From: DATAXP01 sp963708675
GTDB taxonomy: Bacteria > Planctomycetota > Planctomycetia > Pirellulales > PNKZ01
Direction of reading: 5' to 3'
Assembly (NCBI GenBank): GCA_963708675.1
Contig: CAVPTO010000003.1
Location: 744,001 to 808,000, forward strand
Length of the DNA: 64,000 nucleotides
The notes beneath the pieces were generated by a model that had not been told where the DNA came from, did not search any database, and saw only the letters and a program-made list of their open reading frames with translations. Both the position numbers and the translations under genes were made by a program. Positions 36,299-45,202 of the stretch are shown one piece after another. The stretch's first letter is position 1. Each line of letters begins with the position of its first letter.

Positions 36299-37300
36299 TT
36301 ACGGCTTCAGCGGCGGCGGTTCCTCGTCTGGCGGACTCGTCGGCAGAATCGCGCCTCCCGACGGCGGCGCTCCTTGTGCCGCCATGTCGGACGGCACTCC
36401 ATCCTGAAACTCAATGGACCGAGCGGTCGGTCCTTCGAACAGCAACATCTTCCATTGATCTTTTTGCGCCACCATCGGTTCAGGCTGCGCTCGCTGGCTG
36501 TTGAGCAGCCCGAGCAGGCCCGCGCCCGAATCGTTCGGCTTCTCTTCGGCCGCGGGTGGCGTCGCGCCATCTTCGCCCGTCGTTCCGAACAGGTGCTGTG
36601 CTTGCGCGCCTTGCGTTTCGGCTACCGCCTCATCATCGCTGCCACGCATGACGAGTCGCACGGTTCCCAATTCCGAAGCAAGCGTGACGAGCTCCGCCTG
36701 GGCAGGCGTCACGACGAGCGAGATTGTTTTGGCGGCGACCGCCTGTTCGCCGTCGTTGTCGCGGCGGAAAATATCGTCGATCGCAAATACCTTCACATTC
36801 TGAAGGAACGTCTGCGTCGTGGTCTTCACGATGCCCATCGACGGGTTCTCGCGCATATGCACGAGCACGTCGACGCGATCGCCTGGCTTGATCAGGCCCG
36901 CGACGCCGCTCACGGCGTCGACACGCACCGGAACGATGCGGAAACCTTTGGGAACGAGCGTCGTCACGTCTTCGCCGTTCTCGCCCTTGGCCAACAGCCA
37001 GCCATCGACGATCGGCATTCCGGGCAAAATCTTCTGCCGAGCGCGACGCCCCTTGAGGTCGTCGATGTTCGTCACGGCGCCCGGCGGGGTCTTGTCGGCC
37101 GGGAACTCTTCCATGCGCACCATCTCAGGTTTGACGATGTCGCCGAGATTGATCTGTTGCTTAGCGATAAACACGCCGGTCATTTCGCCGGTCGCGGTGA
37201 CCACCACGTTGCGAGCGGCCAGCATCTGATTGATGCCGATCGAGGCAACGAGGCCACACGCCAAAGCAATACCTAACAGGAAGACTGATTTCGAACGCAT
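36299..37300 (-). CDS. cpaB: Tad/Cpa pilus assembly protein CpaB/RcpC
   Basis: The 333-residue protein has a single N-terminal helix (V-F-L-L-G-I-A-L-A-C-G-L-V-A-S-I-G). A SAF domain (about 40-110; V-F-I-A-K-Q-Q-I-N-L-G-D-I-V and G-R-R-A-R-Q-K-I-L-P-G-M-P-I) is followed by a second beta domain (G-F-R-I-V-P-V-R-V-D-A, I-K-P-G-D-R-V-D-V-L-V). It is a periplasmic partner of the secretin, thought to stabilise it or hold it to peptidoglycan. The last 90 residues are Pro/Glu/Gly-rich low complexity, as in the secretin. The gene lies between the prepilin peptidase (236 bases upstream) and the secretin (53 bases downstream). Confidence 0.94.
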   Translation of the reverse strand: MRSKSVFLLGIALACGLVASIGINQMLAARNVVVTATGEMTGVFIAKQQINLGDIVKPEMVRMEEFPADKTPPGAVTNIDDLKGRRARQKILPGMPIVDGWLLAKGENGEDVTTLVPKGFRIVPVRVDAVSGVAGLIKPGDRVDVLVHMRENPSMGIVKTTTQTFLQNVKVFAIDDIFRRDNDGEQAVAAKTISLVVTPAQAELVTLASELGTVRLVMRGSDDEAVAETQGAQAQHLFGTTGEDGATPPAAEEKPNDSGAGLLGLLNSQRAQPEPMVAQKDQWKMLLFEGPTARSIEFQDGVPSDMAAQGAPPSGGAILPTSPPDEEPPPLKP

Positions 37301-37535
37301 TGGGCACCTTGGCTGCCGTCACACGTGACATGCGCGTCATGCGCGGCGGAACAGTTACAGACGCTACGATCCTTGTATGGTGATTGGCTATTCCTGACCC
37401 ATTCCTTGATGCAGGTCGTTTTTGCCGGCAATGGTTACGCGACGTGCAAACTCTGCCGCGGCGTATGCTTCATACGCAGCCGGCAAAGTTTGACATCAAG
37501 TTTTGCAAGAACAGCTACCACCGCTTCCGTTCAAC

Positions 37536-38099
37536 TCAGACAAGCATGCCTGTCCAGGCAAAATACAGAATCGTTCCCAGCGCGATCGGAATCCCATACG
37601 GCAGAAGCATCATCGTCGGCTTCCGCTCGGCAGCGATGTCCGCTAGCAGCTTGGGGTCGCGAATCGTTACGACCTCGGCAAAGATGGCGACAAACTGATC
37701 GCGGTGCTTCTTCCACACGCCGCGACACACCACCATCGCTACTGCCAGGATGCCGCCAACGATAGCCGTCGAGCAGAAAGCGAAGAACGTCACCGTGCTT
37801 CCCATCCACGCGCCGACGCCTGCCAGCAACTTGACGTCGCCAGCACCCATACCGCCGATGGCATACGCCGGCAGCAGCAGCGCCAAGCCGACGCCCGTCG
37901 CCAACAAGCTATAGCCGAGACCCGACCAACCGCCGAGCACGAGCGCGAAGACCCAACCGCTGACGATCATCGGGAACGTCAGCCAGTTCGGAACCTTCAA
38001 CATCATGCCATCGATGACGGCGGCCACGATGAGCACGACCGTGACCAGCCACGCTTCCCAGTGTCCGCCAATCGCGGAAAAAAGATCGAAGTTACTCAT
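37536..38099 (-). CDS. Prepilin peptidase (A24 family, CpaA/TadV type)
   Basis: The 187-residue membrane aspartic protease is expected to cleave the leader of Flp-type pilins. Its two catalytic aspartates are visible: in A-A-V-I-D-G-M-M-L-K-V-P-N near residue 30, and in G-G-M-G-A-G-D-V-K-L-L-A-G-V-G near 85, the G-x-G-D signature. Six or so membrane helices span the rest. It lacks the N-methyltransferase domain of PilD, as expected for the CpaA/TadV group. It opens the main Tad gene run. No Flp pilin gene is seen next to it; only a 36-codon hydrophobic reading frame lies just upstream. Confidence 0.93.
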   Translation of the reverse strand: MSNFDLFSAIGGHWEAWLVTVVLIVAAVIDGMMLKVPNWLTFPMIVSGWVFALVLGGWSGLGYSLLATGVGLALLLPAYAIGGMGAGDVKLLAGVGAWMGSTVTFFAFCSTAIVGGILAVAMVVCRGVWKKHRDQFVAIFAEVVTIRDPKLLADIAAERKPTMMLLPYGIPIALGTILYFAWTGMLV

Positions 38100-38168
38100 A
38101 GGTTTTCCAGATCCAGTTCATCAGCTTCAGTTCATCACGCATCAACTTCAATGGAAGGCGAGCCCGAC

Positions 38169-38279
38169 TTAGGCACGCCATCCAAAAGCGAAATGCACAA
38201 ACATCGTCATCAGCGCGAAGAAGGCCATCACCAACTGCGCCGCGCCGGCGAACGACTCGAATGGTAGAAAGGGGTACAT
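38169..38279 (-). CDS. Possible 36-residue membrane peptide upstream of the prepilin peptidase
   Basis: ATG 38279 to TAA 38169 encodes a 36-residue, almost entirely hydrophobic peptide with one predicted membrane helix (F-A-G-A-A-Q-L-V-M-A-F-F-A-L-M-T-M-F-V). AAGG lies about 9 bases upstream. It occupies the place where flp pilin genes often sit in Tad clusters. However, it is too short and lacks the G/E cleavage motif and the A-I-E-Y-G-L core of Flp pilins. It could be a leader peptide, a small pilus-associated membrane protein or chance. No other evidence supports translation. Confidence 0.4.
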   Translation of the reverse strand: MYPFLPFESFAGAAQLVMAFFALMTMFVHFAFGWRA

Positions 38280-38586
38280 GATCAATTACCTTGCAGGTGA
38301 ATCTACGAAAGCACGCTGAGACGCACTCTCTATCGAAAAACTAGGTCACAACTGGCCGGAGAGAAGTCGCAGAAGCGAAAAAATCGGAGAGTTTTGCCTC
38401 AGCCTTTGTGTTCGTCCGAGATGTTCTCTTCGCACAGGTCCGGATATGACGGTTGTCGCGAAACGACCGACGAGCGCGGTGGCGTGTTGACGAAAAGCAA
38501 CGTACCTTACGAAGTCGCGTTGAACGCTTTGGTCGTCGACGCGACTTATTGAGCGCAACGACACGCGATCCTCTGAGTTCCCCTTC
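38280..38586. other. Divergent intergenic region, 307 bases
   Basis: It separates the Tad operon (minus) from the MFS/spermidine-synthase gene (plus). I see no gene. A 9-base inverted repeat AAGTCGCGT (38512-38520) / ACGCGACTT (38539-38547), with an 18-base loop, lies 40 bases before the plus-strand ATG and could be an operator. A TTGACG hexamer is at 38487-38492, but without a well-spaced -10 box. Confidence 0.4.
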
Positions 38587-40686
38587 ATGGTTCGTTACGC
38601 CATCACGATCTTCTTCGGCGCGTTCCTGCTGTTTCAGGTTCAGCCGCTCATCGGCAAATACATTCTGCCGTGGTTCGGCGGCACGCCGGCGGTGTGGACC
38701 ACGTGCATGTTGTTCTTCCAGTGGTTGCTGCTGGCGGGATACGCGTACGCACACTTCGTCGGCGATCGACTTTCGCCGCGTCGACAGGCGGCCTTGCACA
38801 TCACATTGCTCGTCGTGTCGCTCGCCTTTTTGCCGATCGTGCCCAACGCGGCATGGCGACCGCTCGAAGCCGAGTTCCCCATCGCGCGCATTCTCGCGCT
38901 GCTGCTGTTCACGATCGGCGTGCCGTACTTCCTGCTCTCGACCACAGGCCCGTTGTTGCAGCGCTGGTTCAGCGGCACGTCGCCCGACAAAAGCCCTTAC
39001 CGACTGTATGCGTTGTCGAACGCTGGTTCGCTGCTGGCCCTCGTCACGTATCCGTTTGTTTTTGAGCCGGCCTTAACGCTCGGCGATCAAGCGCGACTTT
39101 GGTCGGTGGCGTATGTGGTCTTTGCAGCGTGCTGCGGATGGTGCGCATGGCAATTGGCCAAACAGGGTGAAAGTGTCGAGAAGGCTTGGCGCGCGGCAAA
39201 GATCGAAGCACCGAGCGATGGCGAAACATCGCCACAAAAGTTGCCGGTGTTTTACTGGCTCGCGCTGTCGGCGACGGGTTCGATCCTGTTGCTCGCCACG
39301 ACGAATCAGATGTGCCAGGAAGTCGCCGTCGTTCCCTTCTTGTGGATTCTGCCGCTCGCGCTCTATCTCCTCTCGTTCGTCATCTGCTTCGATAGCCCTC
39401 GCTGGTATTGGCGAAGCGTCTTCGGGCCAGCACTCGCCGTCGGCATCATCGTGTCGTGCCTGGCGATGGAAGCCGGGCCGACGATTCCGCTTTGGCAGCA
39501 GATCGGCGCTTATGCGCTGTTGGTGTTTGCCGGATGCATGACGTGCCACGGCGAGCTGGTTCGCGCACGCCCCGACCCGCGGCATTTGACGCTGTTTTAT
39601 CTCGTCATCGCCATCGGTGGCGCGCTGGGCGGCATGGTCGTCGCCGTCATCGCCCCTGCCCTGTTCAAAGGGTACTGGGAATTCCATCTCGCGCTGTTCG
39701 CCACGGCCGTGCTCGCGCTCGTCGGTTACAGCCGCGATCGACAGAGCGTCCTCTACGGCACGCGACCGATCCTCGTGTGGCTGGGGCTTTGGGCCGCGGT
39801 GTTCGTGTTGGCCGTTTACCTCGGCAAAAACATCTACGCCGTCGAGTCCGACAGTCTCGCAACGGCGAGGAACTTTTATGGCGTGCTACGCGTGCGCAAT
39901 TACACCGACGACGACGTCCAGCCGCCGCGCGTCGTGCGAGCACTCGTACATGGGCGCATCATGCACGGCCAACAGTTTCTCGAAGGCCAGCTGCGCTTTC
40001 GCCCGACATCGTACTACGGCCCAGACAGCGGCGTCGGCATTGCAATTAACGAACACCCACGACGAGTGGAAGCTCACAAGACTGGTCCCGAGTTCCGCAT
40101 CGGCGTCATCGGCCTCGGCGCCGGCACGCTGGCCGCGCATGCACAGTCCGACGAATCGATCACCTTCTACGAGATCAATCCTGAAGTGGTGACGATGGCC
40201 AACGATTGGTACACGTACCTCAAAGACTGCCCTGCCGACAAAGAAATAGTCCTTGGCGATGCTCGCACGCAGATGGAGCAGCAGCTACGCGAAGATCAGC
40301 TACAAAAATTCGACGTCCTCGCTGTCGACGCTTTCTCCAGCGATGCGATTCCGATGCACCTGCTGACGACCGAGGCTTTCGACATCTACCGCAAACACCT
40401 CCGCGACGACGGACTGCTGGTATTGCACGTCTCGAGTCATCACGTGAACCTGAACCCCGTCGTTCTCGGCCTCGCCAAGCATCTCGGCTGGGAGGTGGTC
40501 ATCATCGACGGCGAGGAGAATCCCGAGCGCGGCGAGAATCGCTCGGAATGGCTCATCGTCACGCAGAATCGCGCGTTTCTCGATCTGCCTGTCGTCCAGC
40601 TCTCGGCGACGCCGTGGCCTGATGATGTAAAGCCGATCGTGTGGACCGACGACTTCGCGAGCCTGTGGCAAGTCCTCGGCAAGTAG
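38587..40686 (+). CDS. Fused MFS-like membrane protein/spermidine-synthase-like protein
   Basis: The 699-residue protein combines two parts. Residues about 5-430 form about ten membrane helices in two blocks, separated by a charged loop near 195-215. Residues about 440-690 are a class I SAM-dependent-fold domain of the spermidine synthase type. The nucleotide-binding motif I-G-V-I-G-L-G-A-G-T-L-A is near 500, followed by F-Y-E-I-N-P-E-V and D-V-L-A-V-D-A-F-S-S-D-A-I-P-M-H-L-L-T-T-E-A. Such fusions are frequent in planctomycetes and other phyla, but the reaction has not been settled to my knowledge. An export-coupled aminopropyl or methyl transfer is speculative. No Shine-Dalgarno is visible at ATG 38587. 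Confidence 0.9.
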   Translation: MVRYAITIFFGAFLLFQVQPLIGKYILPWFGGTPAVWTTCMLFFQWLLLAGYAYAHFVGDRLSPRRQAALHITLLVVSLAFLPIVPNAAWRPLEAEFPIARILALLLFTIGVPYFLLSTTGPLLQRWFSGTSPDKSPYRLYALSNAGSLLALVTYPFVFEPALTLGDQARLWSVAYVVFAACCGWCAWQLAKQGESVEKAWRAAKIEAPSDGETSPQKLPVFYWLALSATGSILLLATTNQMCQEVAVVPFLWILPLALYLLSFVICFDSPRWYWRSVFGPALAVGIIVSCLAMEAGPTIPLWQQIGAYALLVFAGCMTCHGELVRARPDPRHLTLFYLVIAIGGALGGMVVAVIAPALFKGYWEFHLALFATAVLALVGYSRDRQSVLYGTRPILVWLGLWAAVFVLAVYLGKNIYAVESDSLATARNFYGVLRVRNYTDDDVQPPRVVRALVHGRIMHGQQFLEGQLRFRPTSYYGPDSGVGIAINEHPRRVEAHKTGPEFRIGVIGLGAGTLAAHAQSDESITFYEINPEVVTMANDWYTYLKDCPADKEIVLGDARTQMEQQLREDQLQKFDVLAVDAFSSDAIPMHLLTTEAFDIYRKHLRDDGLLVLHVSSHHVNLNPVVLGLAKHLGWEVVIIDGEENPERGENRSEWLIVTQNRAFLDLPVVQLSATPWPDDVKPIVWTDDFASLWQVLGK

Positions 40687-40709
40687 CCCCCTGCCCCGCA
40701 GCTATCGCG

Positions 40710-42044
40710 TTACTTCTCGCCGACGATCCGCACGTTCGTCGACAAGTAATACGGCAAGCCATCGGTCGCGAACACGCACTCGCCGAACATCGCTTGATAG
40801 CCCGAAGCCGGTCGCGACATCGTCAACCTGTAGCCGTCGTCGCCGCGTTTCACGGTTTTTGAAGACCAAACGGCATCACGGAAATCGCGCGTCTTCGAGA
40901 CCGCCGTCCACATCGCCACGCTTTCGGGCTGAACGTTCGACGTGATGCGCAAATGCACTTCGGTGTCGTTCTCGCTGTAGTCCCATTTCATCTCGGCAAG
41001 TTTCAGCTCGCCCATCGTCTGCCGATGCAGCGCCGCAATAGAGCCGACGACCCGGGCAATGTCCCGAATGCTGTGACCTTGGTTCGGCGCGTACATGATG
41101 TATTTCGGACTGCTCAGGCCGTCCCAATACAAGTTCAACGCGTCGAGTGGCCAGTAGCGATCGTTGGTGCCGAGAATGATGAGCTTCGGCTGCGTGATCT
41201 TCTCGCGATAGGAATATGGATCGATGACGCGCGTGAGCTTCATTCCGCTCGGCGTGTACATGAGGGCTTGCAGCCCTCGCGCCGTGTAGTCGCCAATCGA
41301 GTCGGAGAACTTGCCCCACGTCGCCACTTGATGGGCCATCTGCGGACCCATGTTCAACGTGTCGATGACCATCGGGGCCAGTGCATCCACGCGCGGATCG
41401 ACCGCCGCCGTCAGCCACGTCGTCCAGCCACGTTTCGAGGCCCCCGTGACGGTGAACGATTTCACGTCCAGCGACCACTCTTGTTTGGCAAATTCCTGCA
41501 CGGCATCCATGCCACGCACGGCGCTCTTCACCATCGGCAGCAGCAAAGGCCACGTGTCGTCGCCTGTGCGGAGGTAGCGCTCGAAGGTGTACGAAATCAA
41601 TCCGTCCTCGAGCAGTCCGTCGAACAACGGCTGCTGCGGGACTTGCAACACCACGGCGACAGGGGTGCCGAGCTGTTCGACGGCCTCGGCCAGTGCTGCC
41701 GCTTGCGAGGGCAACTTCTCGTTCGGGTCGGCAGGCTCGCTGAGCTTGTCGTTCCACAAGCCTCCGCTGATCATTAGCAGCGCCCGCGAGCCGTCACGCA
41801 CCTTCGACGGCTTGAACAGATAAAGTTGATGCTTCCAAGGAATCGATTGCCACGTTTGCGACGTGAGCGTCAACTCCACCCACGACGTAACGCCACGCGT
41901 CCCTTCACGACGCTTGGTCCACGCGAAACTTTCGTCCGACGTAGCGACATAACGTGCAAGCGGCCCCGCTTCCTCGGCCCGCGCCGCCATCGGAGCGAGC
42001 AACCAAGCAATCGCAATCAGGGCCAACGTCTTGCGTCCGTTCAT
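40710..42044 (-). CDS. PhoPQ-activated pathogenicity-related (PqaA-type) alpha/beta hydrolase
   Basis: The 444-residue protein starts at ATG 42044 with AAAGGA 8 bases upstream and has a signal peptide ending M-A-A-R-A-E. It matches the PhoPQ-activated pathogenicity-related family: T-S-W-V-E-L-T-L-T-S-Q-T-W, W-K-H-Q-L, and F-T-V-T-G-A-S-K-R-G-W with the likely nucleophile Ser203. The P-M-V-I-D-T-L-N-M segment, K-L-I-I-L-G-T-N-D-R-Y-W-P-L-D with the acid residue, and N-Q-G-H-S near the end are also present. It is therefore an exported alpha/beta hydrolase of unknown substrate. The start overlaps the stop of the MFS gene by ATGA, so the two are co-translated. The family name comes from Salmonella and does not imply virulence here. 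Confidence 0.9.
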   Translation of the reverse strand: MNGRKTLALIAIAWLLAPMAARAEEAGPLARYVATSDESFAWTKRREGTRGVTSWVELTLTSQTWQSIPWKHQLYLFKPSKVRDGSRALLMISGGLWNDKLSEPADPNEKLPSQAAALAEAVEQLGTPVAVVLQVPQQPLFDGLLEDGLISYTFERYLRTGDDTWPLLLPMVKSAVRGMDAVQEFAKQEWSLDVKSFTVTGASKRGWTTWLTAAVDPRVDALAPMVIDTLNMGPQMAHQVATWGKFSDSIGDYTARGLQALMYTPSGMKLTRVIDPYSYREKITQPKLIILGTNDRYWPLDALNLYWDGLSSPKYIMYAPNQGHSIRDIARVVGSIAALHRQTMGELKLAEMKWDYSENDTEVHLRITSNVQPESVAMWTAVSKTRDFRDAVWSSKTVKRGDDGYRLTMSRPASGYQAMFGECVFATDGLPYYLSTNVRIVGEK

Positions 42045-43438
42045 GACGATCCTTTCCGCGAAAACTTCGAAACAATCTCTCGCCACCGCCACGCCCCAGG
42101 CTCGATTACTCGCACGAGCCACAGCACAGCCATGCTACGCAATACCCATCCGCAAAGGAACAACTGGTGATAAAACTCCGCCGAAGCCGCGGCGTCGGAG
42201 GCGATTGCATATCTCAGCTTCAGCCAATCGTGCAGATAGCCACCGCTCATGGTGCCAGCAGCGTACACGGCCCCCGTGAGTCCGGTGTAGATGCCGACGT
42301 AGGCCGCGGTTTGTCCCAGCGGCGCGAGCTTGAGCAACAAGTTTGGGACACAAATGTTGATGCCAGCGAATGCCGACCAAGCGATCCATGCGCCCCACAG
42401 CCATCCGCTGTCGCCAGGCGCGGCGAGCACGAAGAACAAGAGACCGCTTGCTTGCACAAGCTGACTGACAATGAGTACCGGACGATTCCCGTAGCGATCG
42501 CTGAACGGGCCAGCCCACAAACTGTACATCGCTTGTCCGAGTCGCATGATCGTGACGAATGCCGCTTGCTCGGTCAGACCAATCGCGAGCACTTGCTTGG
42601 GATAAATGTTCTGAGCGCTTTGCGTCAGACCATTCACAAACGAGAACATGAGACCAAACCACAACACGCGACGAAACGTGGTCGCGGTGAGCGGTGCGAG
42701 CAGTTGACGCCAATCAGTGAGTCGTGGTTGAGCACGCTCGCGCCGACCGTTGCCAATGCGCTCCGGCATGAACCACAGCGGCACAATCGACGCCAAAAGA
42801 AATGCCGCGCCAACGGCAGTGACCATCGCGTAGCCCGCGAGTTTCCAGTCGGGATGCGCGCGTTTCCACATATCGACGAACCAGCCGCTGGCCCACACGG
42901 TCGGAATTAGCGCCGCGAGTTGCAGCGTGTTGCGTCGTCCGAAGTAGCGGCCACGGATGGGTAGCGGAACGAGGTTCGACCACCACGTCCACATTGCCAC
43001 CGTGCCAAACTGTTCCAGCAATTGATGAACGCACAACAGCACGACGAGCGTCGTCACCGGCGGCAGCATTCGCAGTGGCGAGCCGGTCAGCGTCGTCACC
43101 GGCAACAGCATGATCAGCGCGTAACTGGCCAGCGTGAGTGCCAAGCACGCGCGTCGCGCGCTTCCGGCCATCGCCACCGTCGTCGGCGACAGAATGCGCA
43201 GCGCGCCGACCATCGATTGGATGGCCAATACCATGCTCACGCCGACACCCTCGGCGCCAAGATCGATCGCGAGATATGTGATCAGCGAGCCACTCGTCAG
43301 CCCATTGCCAATCGACCACAGCACGCCATTGGCGTAGCCAAGGCGGAATGCGCGGCGTCGCGTGTCGACGGATCGGCCGTTGACGGTGCGATTGCCATCA
43401 ATAGGCATGTCGCGAGTTGAACGTGGTTCAACTTCCAT
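42041..43438 (-). CDS. Major facilitator superfamily transporter
   Basis: The 465-residue protein has about twelve hydrophobic segments in two six-helix halves. Family signatures include an R-G-R-Y-F-G-R-R-N loop near 165-175 and G-P-F-S-D-R-Y-G-N-R-P-V-L in the loop after helix 8, corresponding to the MFS G-x3-D-R-x-G-R-R motif. It is of the general MFS_1/LacY-like inner-membrane type. The substrate cannot be deduced. It is translationally coupled to the downstream PqaA-type hydrolase, which suggests transport of a compound related to the product of that secreted hydrolase. ATG 43438 is used; ATG 43408 is an in-frame alternative. Confidence 0.88.
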   Translation of the reverse strand: MEVEPRSTRDMPIDGNRTVNGRSVDTRRRAFRLGYANGVLWSIGNGLTSGSLITYLAIDLGAEGVGVSMVLAIQSMVGALRILSPTTVAMAGSARRACLALTLASYALIMLLPVTTLTGSPLRMLPPVTTLVVLLCVHQLLEQFGTVAMWTWWSNLVPLPIRGRYFGRRNTLQLAALIPTVWASGWFVDMWKRAHPDWKLAGYAMVTAVGAAFLLASIVPLWFMPERIGNGRRERAQPRLTDWRQLLAPLTATTFRRVLWFGLMFSFVNGLTQSAQNIYPKQVLAIGLTEQAAFVTIMRLGQAMYSLWAGPFSDRYGNRPVLIVSQLVQASGLLFFVLAAPGDSGWLWGAWIAWSAFAGINICVPNLLLKLAPLGQTAAYVGIYTGLTGAVYAAGTMSGGYLHDWLKLRYAIASDAAASAEFYHQLFLCGWVLRSMAVLWLVRVIEPGAWRWREIVSKFSRKGSS

Positions 43439-43472
43439 AACGCCGCCCCGACGGAATGGTTTTCTACGTCGC

Positions 43473-43952
43473 TTACTTCTTGCTCGCCGAGTGCGCGAGC
43501 TTGACCACCGTATCGAACTCCGGCTTCGTCACCGGTTGCACCGACAGTCGAGATCCGCGCTTGAGCAACTCCATCCCCTTGAGCGCCGCCACGCCGCGCA
43601 ATCGCTCGAGCGTCACAGGCTCGTCGAAGATCTCACTCAGCTTCAGGTCGACCATGTCCCAGATCGGATTCTCGGGCGACGCTTTGGGATCGTAGTGATG
43701 GTCCTTCGGATCCCACGCCGTCACGTCGGGGTACGCGAGCTTCACGACTTTCACCGTGCCGACGACGGCTGGCGGATCGACGCTCGAATGATAAAAGAGC
43801 ACGTCGTCGCCCACGCGCATCGCGCGCATGAAGTTGCGAGCCTGATAATTACGAACGCCGTCCCAGCACGTCGTCTGCTTCGGGCTCTTCGCCAAATCTT
43901 CGATCGAGAACGACGTCGGCTCCGTCTTCACCAGCCAATACTGCTTTGCCAT
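43473..43952 (-). CDS. EVE domain-containing protein
   Basis: The 159-residue protein is almost wholly an EVE domain, a PUA-like fold thought to recognise modified bases in DNA or RNA. It begins K-Q-Y-W-L-V-K-T-E-P-T-S-F and has W-D-G-V-R-N-Y-Q-A-R-N-F-M, V-L-F-Y-H-S, W-D-M-V-D-L and L-L-K-R-G-S-R-L-S-V-Q-P-V, all family landmarks of the thymocyte nuclear protein 1 type. ATG 43952 is chosen because family homology begins there; the frame is open to 44039. It diverges from the radical SAM gene over about 100 bases containing a 13-base palindrome. Its cellular role is not known. Confidence 0.93.
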   Translation of the reverse strand: MAKQYWLVKTEPTSFSIEDLAKSPKQTTCWDGVRNYQARNFMRAMRVGDDVLFYHSSVDPPAVVGTVKVVKLAYPDVTAWDPKDHHYDPKASPENPIWDMVDLKLSEIFDEPVTLERLRGVAALKGMELLKRGSRLSVQPVTKPEFDTVVKLAHSASKK

Positions 43953-44024
43953 GATTGATCTCGCTGCGTTCAAGCGAACACGTATATACACATACCTGAA
44001 CGTTTGTACAATACGCAAAGGTGC

Positions 44025-44037
44025 GAACAATTTGTTC
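44025..44037. promoter_or_regulatory. 13-base palindrome in the divergent EVE/radical SAM spacer
   Basis: GAACAA-T-TTGTTC is a perfect inverted repeat 14 bases upstream of the radical SAM start codon, within an unusually A+T-rich stretch. It may be an operator shared by the two divergent genes. Confidence 0.4.
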
Positions 44038-44050
44038 ACGAAGATGACTG

Positions 44051-45126
44051 ATGGACGCGTTCAAATCCACCGCCAAACGGCGCGGAGCCGACGACAATCC
44101 GCCGAATCGTTTCGAGTCGGTCCACTGCCAGCCCGACTTCGAACATCTCGAACACGAGCCACCATCCGACGAGCCACGCGTCGTTCCCACGCAGTTTTTG
44201 GCCGACACCACGCGCACGCTCATCACGAGCAATGACAGTCCCGACGTCGGCTTCAAATGGAGCATCAACGCCTATCGCGGGTGCGAACACGGTTGCGCGT
44301 ACTGCTACGCCCGGCCGTCGCACGAAGTCTTTGGCATGGGAGCGGGGCTGGACTTCGAAACGAAGATCCTCGTGAAACACGATGCGCCCAAGCTGCTGCG
44401 CGACGAACTTTGCCGTCCAAAGTGGACTGGCGAATTGATCGTGATGTCCGGCGTGACCGACTGTTATCAGCCTGCCGAGCGGCGTTTCCGACTCACGCGC
44501 GGGCTGCTCGAAGTGATGCTCGAAGCGCGCCAACCGGTTGCGATCATCACCAAAAACTCGCTTGTTCTGCGCGACATCGACATTCTCTCGGAACTCGCGA
44601 AGCTGCGGCTCGTGCACGTGAACATCAGTCTGACAACGCTCGACGCAACGTTATCGCGAACGATGGAGCCGCGGACGTCGCTGCCCGAGGCGCGATTGCG
44701 AGCGGTTCACGAGCTGACCGCTGCGGGCGTGCCGGTGCGCGTGATGACGGCGCCGATGGTGCCGGGTCTGAACGATGTCGAGATCCCGACGCTATTAAAG
44801 GCGGCCGCCGAAGCTGGGCGCTCGATGCCAGCTATGTCATGCTTCGGCTGCCCCTGGCGGTGCTGCCGATTTTTGAGGCGTGGCTCGAGAGGCACTATCC
44901 GCTCAAAAAGGACCACGTCTTCGAACTCATTCGATCGGCACGCGGCGGCAAGAAAAGCGACAGCCAATTCGGTCGACGTATGGTCGGCCAAGGGCCTTAC
45001 GCCGAACAGATTAGCGCGACATTTCGAGTCTTCAAACATAAGTACGGTTTGAAGGAAACTCCGCCGTTTGATTACACGCTGTTTCGACCGCCGGTGGCCG
45101 GAAGCGGGCAGTTGTCATTGTTCTAA
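44051..45126 (+). CDS. PA0069-family radical SAM protein (spore photoproduct lyase-like), frameshifted
   Basis: The radical SAM cluster motif C-x3-C-x2-C is seen in Y-R-G-C-E-H-G-C-A-Y-C-Y near residue 80, followed by E-V-F-G-M-G-A-G-L-D-F and M-S-G-V-T-D-C-Y-Q-P. This matches the PA0069/SplB-like family, probably a [4Fe-4S] SAM enzyme of unknown substrate. After L-K-A-A-A-E-A-G near 44817 the frame breaks. The rest (L-D-A-S-Y-V-M-L-R-L-P-L through Y-T-L-F-R-P to a Q-L-S-L-F end) lies one frame away. Restoring a fourth G in the GGG run rejoins it, giving about 358 residues. An EVE gene lies divergently upstream; both families touch nucleic acids, which may or may not be meaningful. Confidence 0.88.
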
Positions 45127-45163
45127 ATACGCGGTCTGAGACGACGTTTCATCGCGTTCTTTC

Positions 45164-45193
45164 TTGTCCCGCTACCAATTCGGCAACTATACT
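45164..45193 (+). promoter_or_regulatory. Promoter of the small secreted protein/CzcBA region
   Basis: TTGTCC (45164-45169) and TATACT (45188-45193) are separated by 18 bases. The next ATG codons in the open frame are at 45203 and 45227; the second would leave a normal short leader. Confidence 0.5.
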
Positions 45194-45202
45194 TGCATTA
45201 CG

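Noticed and set aside
38169..38279. The 36-codon frame as the missing Flp pilin
   Set aside because: Flp pilins are longer and have a G/x-x-x-x-E-Y cleavage region; this peptide has neither.
44025..44037. Palindrome as a Gram-positive-type LexA (Cheo) box
   Set aside because: The GAAC and GTTC halves are separated by 5 bases, not 4, and planctomycete LexA sites are not established to me.
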